From Microbacterium algeriense (GTDB lineage Bacteria > Actinomycetota > Actinomycetes > Actinomycetales > Microbacteriaceae), in assembly GCF_008868005.1 (NCBI RefSeq), contig NZ_WAAO01000003.1, positions 620,001 to 684,000 on the forward strand: a stretch of DNA of 64,000 nucleotides, in the 5' to 3' direction. This document shows, piece after piece, positions 44,382 through 52,038 of the stretch (positions are counted from its first letter, which is position 1; the number at the start of each line of letters is the position of its first letter). The notes beneath the pieces are model-generated. The model did no database searches. It was not told the DNA's origin and saw nothing but the letters and a program-made list of their open reading frames with translations. Made by a program: the position numbers and the translations under genes.

Positions 44382-45116
44382 ATGACGATCACCGCCGCCG
44401 CAGACGGCTCCGCCCTGGGAAACCCCGGCCCCAACGGCTGGGCCTGGTACATCGACGAAGCCAACTGGGCGGCCGGCGGCTCCCCGCACGGGACGAACAA
44501 CCAGGGCGAGCTGCGTGCGGTGCTCGAACTGCTGCGCGCGACGGCCGGCACCGACGAGAAGCTGCTCATCGAATGCGACAGCCGCTACGTGATCGACTCC
44601 GTGACCAAGTGGATGCCGGGATGGAAGCGGCGCGGATGGCGCAAGTCCGACGGCGGCCCGGTGCTCAACCGTGACCTGCTGGAGGGGATCGATGAGGCGA
44701 TCCGCGGCCGCGACGTGGAGTTCTCCTGGGTCAAGGGACACGCGGGGCACCCCCTGAACGAGGCCGCGGACGAGCGCGCGAACGCCGCGGCCAAGGCGTA
44801 CCAGCAGAAGCAGGAGCCGCGTCGTGGCCCCGGGTTCACGCTGGCGACGGATGCCGGAGCCGCCGTGGCCGCGTCCGCCTCCGTGGCCGCAGCCGCCGCC
44901 CCCGCTCCCGATCCGGCACCGACTGCGACACCGGCCCCCGCTGCCGCAGAGCCGCTCTGGGCCGAGGCATCCGACCTGCTCGACGGTCTCGACGCCCCCG
45001 TGGACGACCCGATCGAGGTGCGCATCCCGCTCTCCTCCGACGAGCACGCCCGGCTGCGCGACCGCGCCGAGGCGCAGGGGGTCACCCTGGAAGAGGCTCT
45101 GCGCCGTCTGATCTGA
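44382..45116 (+). CDS. Ribonuclease HI with C-terminal extension
   Basis: 244 residues. The first 145 are an RNase HI domain with catalytic D8, E43, D66 and D130 (AADGSALGNPGP, NNQGEL, CDSRYVID, GHAGHPLNEAADERAN). It degrades RNA in RNA-DNA hybrids. After a linker of about 45 Ala/Pro-rich residues comes a C-terminal block, IEVRIPLSSDEHARLRDRAEAQGVTLEEALRRLI, which resembles a ribbon-helix-helix DNA-binding motif. Usual RNase HI is about 150 residues, so the tail is an accessory domain. Confidence 0.9.
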   Translation: MTITAAADGSALGNPGPNGWAWYIDEANWAAGGSPHGTNNQGELRAVLELLRATAGTDEKLLIECDSRYVIDSVTKWMPGWKRRGWRKSDGGPVLNRDLLEGIDEAIRGRDVEFSWVKGHAGHPLNEAADERANAAAKAYQQKQEPRRGPGFTLATDAGAAVAASASVAAAAAPAPDPAPTATPAPAAAEPLWAEASDLLDGLDAPVDDPIEVRIPLSSDEHARLRDRAEAQGVTLEEALRRLI

Positions 45117-45158
45117 GGCACCGGCGCCGCACCCCGCGTCGGCGCGTACACTCGCACC

Positions 45159-45548
45159 ATGTCGACTCCCGCTCGCACCATCGGCCGCATCTTCCTCGGT
45201 TCCTCCCTCGTCTTCGCGGGAGTGTCGCACCTCACGGTGGCGCGGAAGGAGTTCCAGGCGCAGGTGCCCGAATCCCTGCCCCTCGATCCGGATGCGACGG
45301 TGCTCGCGTCCGGCGTGGCCGAGATCGCGCTGGGATCGGCGCTGCTCTGGGCGCATCGGCGCCGACGCGCGGTCGGGCGGATCGCGGCCCTGTTCTTCAT
45401 CGCCGTGTTCCCGGGCAACGTGGCGCAGTGGATGCATCACCGCGACGGCTTCGGACTCGACACGGACATGAAGCGGTTCGTGCGGCTGTTCTTCCAGCCC
45501 GTGCTCGTCGCACTGGCCCTGTGGTCGACCCGCCCCGCTCGCCGCTGA
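45159..45548 (+). CDS. DoxX-like membrane protein
   Basis: 129 residues with four hydrophobic segments. GRIFLGSSLVFAGVSHLTVARKEFQAQVPESLP and VAEIALGSALLWA fit DoxX/DoxD-like small membrane proteins. Function is not settled; some members take part in redox stress responses. Convergent with the monooxygenase gene, 18 bp apart. Confidence 0.8.
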   Translation: MSTPARTIGRIFLGSSLVFAGVSHLTVARKEFQAQVPESLPLDPDATVLASGVAEIALGSALLWAHRRRRAVGRIAALFFIAVFPGNVAQWMHHRDGFGLDTDMKRFVRLFFQPVLVALALWSTRPARR

Positions 45549-45566
45549 CGCCCGCGACCGCCCCCG

Positions 45567-46748
45567 TCACAGTCGCTCCGGCCGGGCTCCCAGTCCCACG
45601 AACCGCCCGGTGACCCGCGTCAGCGCCGGATGATCGCGCAGCAGCCGCAGCGGGACGGGAAGCGGTGCGCCGACCGGCGTGGAGGCGAGCAGCGGACGCT
45701 GCAGGATCCGCTGCACTCCCTGCGTGACGACGACCGGCCAGGTGCGTCGGCGCTGCACGCGTCGAAGGTCGCGGATGCGGGGTGTCCCCCGCTCCAGCGC
45801 CGGACCGAGGACGCGCGCGGCGGCCACCGCATCCTGGATCGCGAGGTTGATGCCCACGCCTCCGGCCGGGGACATGGCGTGGGCGGCATCGCCGATGCAC
45901 AGCAGGCCGTCGCTCCACCAGCGACGCAGGCGCTCGAGCCGCACGCGCAGCAGGTGCACATCCTCGCCGGTCAGATCGGCCGCGGCGGCTCCGAGCCCGG
46001 GGGCGATGCGGCGCACCCGCTGGATCATCCGCTGCACATCGTCCGTCGATCCGGTCCAGGTCCCGGCGGGGATCACATGCGCGATCTGGAGGAACTCCCC
46101 GCGGTCGATCGTGATGATCATCCCCTCGCCCGCCTGGATGAACGGATGCGTCTCTCCCGGGTGCTTCGGCAGCCGGAACCAGAGCACATCCATCGCGGCC
46201 GCCACCCCGACGGGCGTCAGGCCCGCCGCGGCTCGGACCTCGGAATCGCGCCCGGATGCGTCGACGACGACGCGGGCGCGCACGTCGACCGCGCCGTCTG
46301 GTCCGGTGCCCGTGACGCCGACGATCCGCCCGTTCTCCCTGGTCACACCCGCCACCCGCGTCGACCGGAGCAGATGGAACCCGGGGCGCCGGCCCGCGGC
46401 ATCCGCCAGCAGATCGAGGAAGTCCCACTGCGGCATGAACGTCATCACCCGCCTCGCGGTCGGCAGACGGGAGAAGTCGGCGAGCGTCAACTCGGCGCCG
46501 TGCCAGCTGAGAGTGACCCGCGACATGTCGGCGTGCGGACGGGCCAGGAACTCGTCGAGGAGGCCGAGCTCTGCGAGCAGCTGCTGCGTCGAGGGGTGGA
46601 TCGTGTCGCCGCGGAAATCCCGCAGGAAGTCGGCGTGCTTCTCGATCACCGTGACGTCGAGGCCGCGGCGCACCAGCAGAAGCCCCAGCATGAGTCCTGC
46701 GGGCCCGCCGCCGACGATGACGGCATCCGTCTCGATCTCCGTGTCCAT
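45567..46748 (-). CDS. FAD-dependent monooxygenase (PHBH/UbiH fold)
   Basis: 393 residues from ATG 46748. Dinucleotide motif VIVGGGPAGLMLGLLLVRRGLDVTVIEKH at the N-terminus, the middle DG-type motif VVVDASGRDSEVR, and GDAAHAMSPAGGVGINLAIQDA binding FAD ribityl, all typical of group A aromatic hydroxylases. It adds one oxygen to an aromatic or phenolic substrate using NAD(P)H; substrate unknown. The divergent TetR gene starts 37 bp away, so induction by the substrate is likely. Confidence 0.9.
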   Translation of the reverse strand: MDTEIETDAVIVGGGPAGLMLGLLLVRRGLDVTVIEKHADFLRDFRGDTIHPSTQQLLAELGLLDEFLARPHADMSRVTLSWHGAELTLADFSRLPTARRVMTFMPQWDFLDLLADAAGRRPGFHLLRSTRVAGVTRENGRIVGVTGTGPDGAVDVRARVVVDASGRDSEVRAAAGLTPVGVAAAMDVLWFRLPKHPGETHPFIQAGEGMIITIDRGEFLQIAHVIPAGTWTGSTDDVQRMIQRVRRIAPGLGAAAADLTGEDVHLLRVRLERLRRWWSDGLLCIGDAAHAMSPAGGVGINLAIQDAVAAARVLGPALERGTPRIRDLRRVQRRRTWPVVVTQGVQRILQRPLLASTPVGAPLPVPLRLLRDHPALTRVTGRFVGLGARPERL

Positions 46749-46759
46749 GGGGAAAGCGT

Positions 46760-46781
46760 GCATCGCTCCGTGCAACGATGC
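46760..46781. promoter_or_regulatory. Candidate TetR operator for the monooxygenase
   Basis: GCATCG (46760-46765) and CGATGC (46776-46781) are perfect inverted arms, 10 bp apart, lying in the 37-bp gap between the divergent start codons. Confidence 0.5.
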
Positions 46782-46785
46782 GAGC

Positions 46786-47343
46786 ATGGTCGATAAACGA
46801 GCCGGGCGCCCACGGGGGCCGTCGACCGTGCGACAGCGGCTCCTGGATGCCGCCCAACGCCATTTCGACGCGGGCGACCTGCCGACCGTCTCGTCCAGGG
46901 ACCTCGCCGCCGAGGTCGGCGTCAGCCACTCCCTGGTCAATTATCACTTCGGCTCGCGAGAGCAGCTGGTGGCCGCGGCGATCGCGTTGCGTGCCGCGCC
47001 GCACGACGTCATCGCCCTGTCCCGCGACGAGGGCGGACGAGTCGATCTGTCGCGCCTTGCTCACGGCATCCTCGCGGTCTGGGAGCACCAGGAGCACGGC
47101 ACTCGACTCGCCGAGTTCGCGCGGCGGCTGGCGTCCGGCGACGGCTCGTCCGACGCGATCGGCGACTACATCCAACGCTCCGTCTTCGAGCCGCTCGCCG
47201 TCGACTTCGGTCGCGAGCATGCCCGCCGCATCGCCGTGGCCGTCGTCGGATTCCTGTTCGGCCGCTACGTGCTGGCGCTGCCGATGTTCACCGCGCCGAC
47301 GCGCGACGAGGCCGGACGACTCCTGCTCTCGATGATCCGCTGA
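46786..47343 (+). CDS. TetR-family regulator, probably of the monooxygenase gene
   Basis: 185 residues from ATG 46786. The helix-turn-helix region RQRLLDAAQRHFDAGDLPTVSSRDLAAEVGVSHSLVNYHFGSREQLVAAAI is clearly TetR. The C-terminal domain is short and helical. With only 37 bp between divergent starts, one operator can control both genes. Confidence 0.92.
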   Translation: MVDKRAGRPRGPSTVRQRLLDAAQRHFDAGDLPTVSSRDLAAEVGVSHSLVNYHFGSREQLVAAAIALRAAPHDVIALSRDEGGRVDLSRLAHGILAVWEHQEHGTRLAEFARRLASGDGSSDAIGDYIQRSVFEPLAVDFGREHARRIAVAVVGFLFGRYVLALPMFTAPTRDEAGRLLLSMIR

Positions 47344-47374
47344 CCCGCGATCCGTAGACTCGGCGGATGACGGA

Positions 47375-48097
47375 ATGGGTGGTGACGCAGCGGTGAAGGC
47401 CCGCACCGTCTTCGGCCTGCTCCGCCTCGCCGCCGCCGTCGTCTGCCTCGTGGCGCTGATCCATCGCCTCGCGTGGGGTCTCGCATCCCACACCATCGCG
47501 AGCCAGAACTTCTTCGCCTACCTGACCAACCAGTCCAACATCGCGTTCGTGGTGCTGCTGTCGATCGCCGGTGTCATCGCCCTCCGCACAGCACGCGATC
47601 CGCGGTGGCTCACGGTCGCCCTGGCGCTCGTGCTCACCTGGACGATCACGGCCGGGCTCGTCTTCGCGATCCTCGTGTGGCAGGCCGGGCTCCGGGGGAT
47701 CCGCATCGACGTGCCCTGGTCGGACCAGGTGCTGCACTTCTGGCTTCCGGCGGTGACGGTCGCCGCCTGGGCGCTCGCTCCCGGTCACCGCTCCGTCCCC
47801 TGGCGGGTGGTGCCGATCACGCTCGCCTACCCGGTGCTGTGGGGCGTGTTCACGATGGTCCGCGGGCCGATGATCGGCTGGTACCCGTACTACTTCCTCG
47901 ACCCCCGACAGGTGAGCGGACCGCTCGAATTCCTCGTCTCCTCCGCGATCGCTCTCGGCACGTTCGCGGTGGTGGCCTGCGCGCTCGTCCTGATCAGCCG
48001 GATGCCGCTGCCGAGACGACGCGGCGGCGAGGAGGATGCGGCGCAGGGACCTGCGCCGGACGCCCTCGCCGTCCGGGAGCGCGTGACTCAGAGGTAG
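47375..48097 (+). CDS. Pr6Pr-like membrane protein
   Basis: 240 residues, about six membrane segments. FFAYLTNQSNIAFVVLL and DQVLHFWLPAVTVAAWAL followed by YPVLWGVFTMVRGPMIGWYPYYFLDP match the Pr6Pr (FAR-17a/AIG1-like) pattern of bacterial membrane proteins. The eukaryotic relatives are lipid hydrolases with Thr and His catalytic residues; here T in YLTNQS and H in LHFW may correspond. Function unproven. Its 3' end overlaps the convergent amine oxidase gene by 10 bp. Confidence 0.75.
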   Translation: MGGDAAVKARTVFGLLRLAAAVVCLVALIHRLAWGLASHTIASQNFFAYLTNQSNIAFVVLLSIAGVIALRTARDPRWLTVALALVLTWTITAGLVFAILVWQAGLRGIRIDVPWSDQVLHFWLPAVTVAAWALAPGHRSVPWRVVPITLAYPVLWGVFTMVRGPMIGWYPYYFLDPRQVSGPLEFLVSSAIALGTFAVVACALVLISRMPLPRRRGGEEDAAQGPAPDALAVRERVTQR

Positions 48098-49440
48098 AGG
48101 GCGAGTGAGGCGAGCGCCGCATCGAGGGCGTCGTCCTCGTCGAGGGCCGCGAAGTCCGCTGCCGCCGATCCCCCGACGATCCCGACCAGCACGTTCTCGC
48201 CGGTCGCCGGTCGCAGGTTGATCCAGGTCGGGATGGCCACGTCGGCGCCCACCGAGTGCCAGATGGCCTCCTCGTTCTCCCAGAACGGCTCGTCCCACCG
48301 CAGCCACACGGTCTCGATCGCGCCCATGCCGAGGGCGGAGATCGCGCCGCGGTTCGAGAAGGGCAGCGGCGGATCGAACTCGATCGCACGATCCTGCAGC
48401 ACACCCAGCGGCACGGTCACCAGCACCCGGTCGAACGACATCGCCTCGCCCGTGCCGAGGCGCACGCTGACCCCGCTGTCGTCGTAGGCGAGTCGGGAGA
48501 CCGGGGAGTTCAGGCCCACCTGGACGCCGTCGAGCGCCTGATCCACGAACGGGGTGAGGCTGTCGCGCGCGCCGGACAGGTCTCCCGTCGGCAGCGGCGG
48601 TGCGAACCAGCTGGAGAGCTCATCGGCTCCGGCGCCCGTGCGGGTGGCGAGGATCGCGAGCAGCGCGGCGGTCCCCGGATCAGCGGGGTCGAGGCCCGCC
48701 GCGGCCAGCGCGTCTGCGATCGAGGAGTCTTCGGGGGCGGCCTGGGCCGTGGCGACGGCGGCGGTGAAGGGCTCGGGGTCGACGGGGTCGGTGTCGCCTT
48801 CGGGGCTGCGCCAGAGCTCGCCGGTCAGGTCCTCGACGTCGACCTCGCCGCCGCCCAGGCGGTCGAGCACCTCGGCGTCGTCCGCGCCGAAGAGCCACGC
48901 GCCGAGCTGCACCGGGAGCGGCCAGGAGTCGTCCTCGCGCGAGAGGACACGGCCGCCGACGCGGTCCCGCGCCTCGAACACCGTCACCTGCATCCCGCTC
49001 TCCGCGAGTCGGGCCGCGGCGGTGGCTCCGGCGAGCCCTGCCCCGATCACGGCGATGCGCTCTCCCGAGGTCGCCGGGATCAGGAGCTCGTCCGCCGCCC
49101 GCTGCCCCGAGCTGATCGCGCCGCGCACGGTGCCGGGAGCATCCGGATCGGTCGCCTCGCCCGCGAAGAACAGCCGCTTGTCGACGGGTCGGGCCAGCGC
49201 GGTGCGGGTGTCGGACAGCACGCCGACCGGGGTGAAGCTGACCGCGCCGAGGGCGAACGGGTCGGTGGTCCACGTGCTGCGGATGCTCCCCGCCGGGGCG
49301 GGCACCCCGGGGGGAGGCTCCGGTTCGCGCGTGCGGGTCGGGGTGGGCGTCGGCACGGGCTCGGGTGTGCAGGAGGCGAGCAGCACCGAGGCGACACCGG
49401 CTCCGGCGCCGAGGAGCAGAGTACGGCGCGTGATCCTCAT
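48088..49440 (-). CDS. Flavin amine oxidase lipoprotein with apparently permuted domain order
   Basis: 450 residues. The Tat-like RRTLLLGAGAG signal ends in lipobox VLLASC (C24) and a Pro/Thr-rich tether follows. The motifs of flavin monoamine oxidases are all present but in unusual order. The block that normally ends these enzymes (DPFALGAVSFTPVG, then LFFAGEATDPDAPGTVRGAI, residues 59-110) precedes the Rossmann motif that normally begins them (GAGLAG 133-138, EARDRVGGR 156-164). The chain then stops where the usual enzyme would continue into that block. This looks like a circular permutation, with ends joined by a short linker (about residues 120-127). It oxidises an amine outside the cell; substrate unknown. 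Confidence 0.85.
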   Translation of the reverse strand: MRITRRTLLLGAGAGVASVLLASCTPEPVPTPTPTRTREPEPPPGVPAPAGSIRSTWTTDPFALGAVSFTPVGVLSDTRTALARPVDKRLFFAGEATDPDAPGTVRGAISSGQRAADELLIPATSGERIAVIGAGLAGATAAARLAESGMQVTVFEARDRVGGRVLSREDDSWPLPVQLGAWLFGADDAEVLDRLGGGEVDVEDLTGELWRSPEGDTDPVDPEPFTAAVATAQAAPEDSSIADALAAAGLDPADPGTAALLAILATRTGAGADELSSWFAPPLPTGDLSGARDSLTPFVDQALDGVQVGLNSPVSRLAYDDSGVSVRLGTGEAMSFDRVLVTVPLGVLQDRAIEFDPPLPFSNRGAISALGMGAIETVWLRWDEPFWENEEAIWHSVGADVAIPTWINLRPATGENVLVGIVGGSAAADFAALDEDDALDAALASLALYL

Positions 49441-49524
49441 CGTGTCGCCACTTTATCCCTCATCCGTCGCCTCCGCTTCGCTCGCCCGGCGCCCCGGTTC
49501 CCCCAGTACAGGCAGAAACGCCGA

Positions 49525-49572
49525 ATCAGGCGGTCTCCGGAGAGAACCGCCTGACCGGCGTGACCGCCTGAT
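49525..49572. repeat. Intergenic repeat family A, copy 4
   Basis: ATCAGGCGGT (49525-49534) faces ACCGCCTGA (49546-49554) and again ACCGCCTGAT (49563-49572). The first pair makes a 9-bp hairpin around CTCCGGAGAGA. It follows the SRPBCC gene that ends at 49602 on the minus strand. Confidence 0.6.
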
Positions 49573-49601
49573 CCGGCGCGGGATGGCGCGGGGGCGGGGG
49601 G

Positions 49602-50579
49602 TCAGACCGCGAGCAGCTGGCGCTCCAGGCGGGAGAACGATGCCTCCATGCCGTCGGCCATGCCGGTGGCGAGGATCATGTCGCGCGTCTCCTTGTCCGG
49701 GTACTCGATCAGCACCGTGACGAGGGTCGCGCCGTCCTCCTCGTAGAGGTTCAGGTCGTTCAGGGTCTCGGTGGGCATGCCCTGCATCCGTTCGGTGGTC
49801 ACGGCGCGACGGGGCGCGTCGATCAGCAGCGCCTCCCCTTCGAAACCGAACGGCTCGCCCTCGGTGTCGCCGACCGGCGCCCAGGAGTTCCGGTACGACT
49901 GGCCGACCTCGGTCGCGGCGACGCACTCCGTCATCTCCCAGCCGTCGGGACCGAGCATCCACTGGCGGATGAGCTCCGGCTCAAAGTGGGCGCGCCAGAC
50001 CAGCTCGCGCGGTCCCTCCACCAGCCGCGTGATGCGCACGTGCGTGTCGTCGAGCAGCTCCACACGCGTGCCCTTGCCCTGCGCGTAGTCGCGGAGGTCC
50101 TGCAGCACCGCGTCCAGCTGGCTCATCGCCATCTTGATGCCCTCGACCTGGCCCATCGACACGACCTGCTCGAGCGCGTCGACCGAGTCGAAGTGACTCG
50201 TCGTGACCATGCGGGTGCCGTCCGCGGTCGGCTCGAAGGCGAACGACATGCGCTGCGCGGGGAAGCCGTCCAGCGGTGTGCCGTTCTCGTCGACGAAGGA
50301 GTCGATCACCTCGAAGCCGCGCGGCTCGTCGATGGAGAGGAACTCCCACGAGCCGGAGGAGCGCTCGCCCCGCGGTCCGTTCATCGTGTACACGGCCTTG
50401 CCGCCGACGGTGTGGTCCCAGGCGGTGAAGGTCGCCGGCCATCCGGGAGGGCCCCAGAAGCGCTCGAGCTGGCGCGGGTCGCTGTAGGCGCTCCAGACCC
50501 GCTCGACCGGGGCGGCGAAGTCCGCGACCACGGTCATGGTGAGGTTGTCGGCGTCGGTGGTGACATCGGTGACGGGCAT
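49602..50579 (-). CDS. Tandem AHSA1/SRPBCC-domain protein
   Basis: 325 residues with two SRPBCC domains. The first has APVERVWSAYSDPRQLERFWGPPGWPATF; the second GPRELVWRAHFEPELIRQWMLGPDGWEMTE. Each has the AHSA1 features of a ligand cavity. Double-domain versions are common in actinobacteria next to ArsR regulators, as here (1 bp apart). Role unknown: ligand binding or a stress-related activity inferred from the family. Confidence 0.9.
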   Translation of the reverse strand: MPVTDVTTDADNLTMTVVADFAAPVERVWSAYSDPRQLERFWGPPGWPATFTAWDHTVGGKAVYTMNGPRGERSSGSWEFLSIDEPRGFEVIDSFVDENGTPLDGFPAQRMSFAFEPTADGTRMVTTSHFDSVDALEQVVSMGQVEGIKMAMSQLDAVLQDLRDYAQGKGTRVELLDDTHVRITRLVEGPRELVWRAHFEPELIRQWMLGPDGWEMTECVAATEVGQSYRNSWAPVGDTEGEPFGFEGEALLIDAPRRAVTTERMQGMPTETLNDLNLYEEDGATLVTVLIEYPDKETRDMILATGMADGMEASFSRLERQLLAV

Positions 50580-50580
50580 T

Positions 50581-51039
50581 TCAGTCTCCTTGTTCGGTGT
50601 TCGTGTTCTCGGTGCTCTCGGTGCGGTCGCCCCCTGGGGCCCCGTGGGTCCCTGAGCTCACCCCGTGGGTCCCTGAGCTCACCCCGTGGGTCCCTGAGCT
50701 TGTCGAAGGGTCCGCCAGCAGGTCGTCGAGTCGGGCGATGCGCGACCGCCACAGCTCTTCGTATCGGGCGAGGAGCGCCCTGGCGCGGGCGATCATCTCG
50801 GGGTTCGCGCGGACGAGCCGCTCGCGTCCCTCGGCGCGCTTGACGATGAGGTTCGCGGCCTCGAGCACGGCGACGTGCTTCTGCACCGCGGCGAACGACA
50901 TCTCGTATTCGGAGGCGAGGGTCGAGACGGACTGCTCCCGCTCGATCGTCCGGCGCAGGATGTCGCGCCGGGTCGACGTCGCCAGTGCGTGGAACACACG
51001 GTCGACCTCCGCTTCGCTCAACTTCTCTTGTGCAACCAT
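50581..51039 (-). CDS. ArsR-family regulator of the AHSA1 gene
   Basis: 152 residues from ATG 51039. The winged helix lies in residues 10-90: VFHALATSTRRDILRRTI, then SVSTLASEYEMSFAAVQKHVAVLEAANLI. No metal-binding cysteines, so it is of the SRPBCC-linked, non-metal type. The start lies about where transcription from the predicted promoter would begin, so the mRNA is probably leaderless; a palindrome covers the start codon. The last ~40 residues ([21 protein letters not shown]...) are read from three copies of a 21-bp unit of the dispersed repeat and are likely disordered. Confidence 0.9.
   Translation of the reverse strand: MVAQEKLSEAEVDRVFHALATSTRRDILRRTIEREQSVSTLASEYEMSFAAVQKHVAVLEAANLIVKRAEGRERLVRANPEMIARARALLARYEELWRSRIARLDDLLADPSTSSGTHGVSSGTHGVSSGTHGAPGGDRTESTENTNTEQGD
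50640..50713. repeat. Three-fold 21-bp tandem repeat at the end of arsR
   Basis: CCCCGTGGGTCCCTGAGCT units at about 50640, 50661 and 50682, ending in CTTGTCGAAGGG, the full dispersed-repeat arm. Read on the minus strand as PSTSSGT and then SSGTHGV units. Confidence 0.85.
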
Positions 51040-51046
51040 TTGGTTG
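51033..51046. promoter_or_regulatory. Palindrome over the arsR start codon
   Basis: CAACCA-TT-TGGTTG is a perfect inverted repeat that includes the ATG at 51039 on the minus strand and the likely transcription start. A self-repression site is the simplest reading. Confidence 0.6.
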
Positions 51047-51047
51047 T

Positions 51048-51076
51048 ACGTTATGCCCACGGCGAAGCGGTGTCAA
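51048..51076 (-). promoter_or_regulatory. Promoter of the ArsR/AHSA1 operon
   Basis: TTGACA (51076-51071 on the minus strand) and TAACGT (51053-51048) are 17 bp apart. Transcription should begin near 51041-51039, at or just before the ATG. Confidence 0.65.
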
Positions 51077-51498
51077 TACTTCTATTGTGATTTCCGCCTT
51101 TGGATCGGACTAACGGCTTTACACCGGACTACCCGCGGCGAGATCGGACTAAGTCCGATCTAAAGCAGAGTGCTGGGGGCCGCCTCCCTTCGGAGTGGCA
51201 ATGAAGCCAGCTGCGGTCGCGAGGAAAGTCAGATCGTCAGGCCGACTCATGCAGGACGACGGTCAAAACGCGCGCACATCCAGACCCCGAATACGGATGG
51301 TTGGCGGTCGGCAGAACCTGCGCCGAAACCCATACACCACCCGTTTCGGCGCCCTAACGTTTCGGCAGGGGGTTACGGCGGGGCGACGCTCGGCGTGTCG
51401 CACTTCCCCAGCACCACCACGGGTGCCCGGCCGCAAACGATCGTTTTCGGTGGTAGCCCGGGCACGACATCAACAGCGAAGTCGAGGATGATTGAGTC
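51060..51498. other. Gene-poor junction between chromosome and metal island
   Basis: About 440 bp without a convincing gene. It contains, left to right: an AT-richer stretch; GATCGGACTAA at 51103 and again at 51142, the latter part of a perfect 10-1-10 palindrome (51141-51161); a hairpin with 10-bp arms GCGCCGAAAC and GTTTCGGCGC (51320-51352); and arms GTGCCCGG and CCGGGCAC (51423-51465) around AAACGATCGTTT. Open frames here have poor codon use. It could be the worn end of a mobile element. Confidence 0.5.
51141..51161. repeat. Perfect palindrome at the island junction
   Basis: AGATCGGACT-A-AGTCCGATCT, 21 bp. The word GATCGGACTAA within it also occurs 39 bp to the left (51103-51113) in direct orientation, and CGGACT once more at 51126. 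Confidence 0.7.
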
Positions 51499-51810
51499 GT
51501 GGAGATTGAGCTGCTTTATATCGCCGGTTGCCCCAGCTGGGTTGAGGCTGGCCTTCGTGTTTCTGAGGCGCTACGAGAAACAGGCCACGACGAATCGGAG
51601 GTTCACTACCGACTCATCCGGACGGAGGAGGACGCGGGCGCAGTCTCGTTCGCGGGCTCCCCCACGATCACCCTGGATGGCAACGATCTCTTTCCGGGGT
51701 CGGGGCGAAGCAATGACCTCGCCTGCCGTATTTACAGCACCCCTGCTGGGCTGGCCGGGATGCCAACGGTTGAACAGATTCGAGAGGCGCTCTCCGCTCA
51801 TGGCGACTGA
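51499..51810 (+). CDS. Thioredoxin-fold-like small protein
   Basis: 103 residues from GTG 51499. It opens MEIELLYIAGCPSWVEAG, with one Cys (C11) where thioredoxins have CxxC. The later cis-Pro-like SPTITLDGNDLFPG supports a thioredoxin-like fold. Relatives occur in mercury and other metal islands of actinobacteria, sometimes annotated as alkylmercury-lyase-like. No partner Cys follows the first, so redox cycling is doubtful; metal or thiol binding is an inference. Confidence 0.7.
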   Translation: MEIELLYIAGCPSWVEAGLRVSEALRETGHDESEVHYRLIRTEEDAGAVSFAGSPTITLDGNDLFPGSGRSNDLACRIYSTPAGLAGMPTVEQIREALSAHGD

Positions 51811-51952
51811 CGAGGACGTTGCGTGCACGTGCTGCGGGCGACATCTGCCACGCAAGAAGCTGCACGCACTCGGAGACGATCGCGCTTTCATCTGTCGACG
51901 ATGCGGCTGGTGGGTGGCTCTGCGCCTACATCGCGACCGCCCGCCTGCCTAA
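51800..51952 (+). CDS. Small zinc-ribbon protein
   Basis: 50 residues from ATG 51800, overlapping the previous gene by 11 bp. Two CxxC knuckles, CTCC and CRRC, 20 residues apart, form a classical zinc ribbon. Too short for an enzyme; could bind nucleic acid or metal. Overlap and same strand suggest co-translation with the thioredoxin-fold protein. No known family. Confidence 0.55.
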   Translation: MATDEDVACTCCGRHLPRKKLHALGDDRAFICRRCGWWVALRLHRDRPPA

Positions 51953-52038
51953 GCGTGAACTCACTCAACGGCTGCCCACGGCGATCGCGCCGATGTAGAG
52001 GGCGAGTTGATGGGTGTCCCACCACCGCACAACGGATC

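Noticed and set aside
51170..51799. Open frames across the island junction (51170-51799 and 51195-51491)
   Set aside because: Unlike-protein composition, no ribosome site, and they run over palindromes. Only the final 50 codons from 51800 look like a protein.
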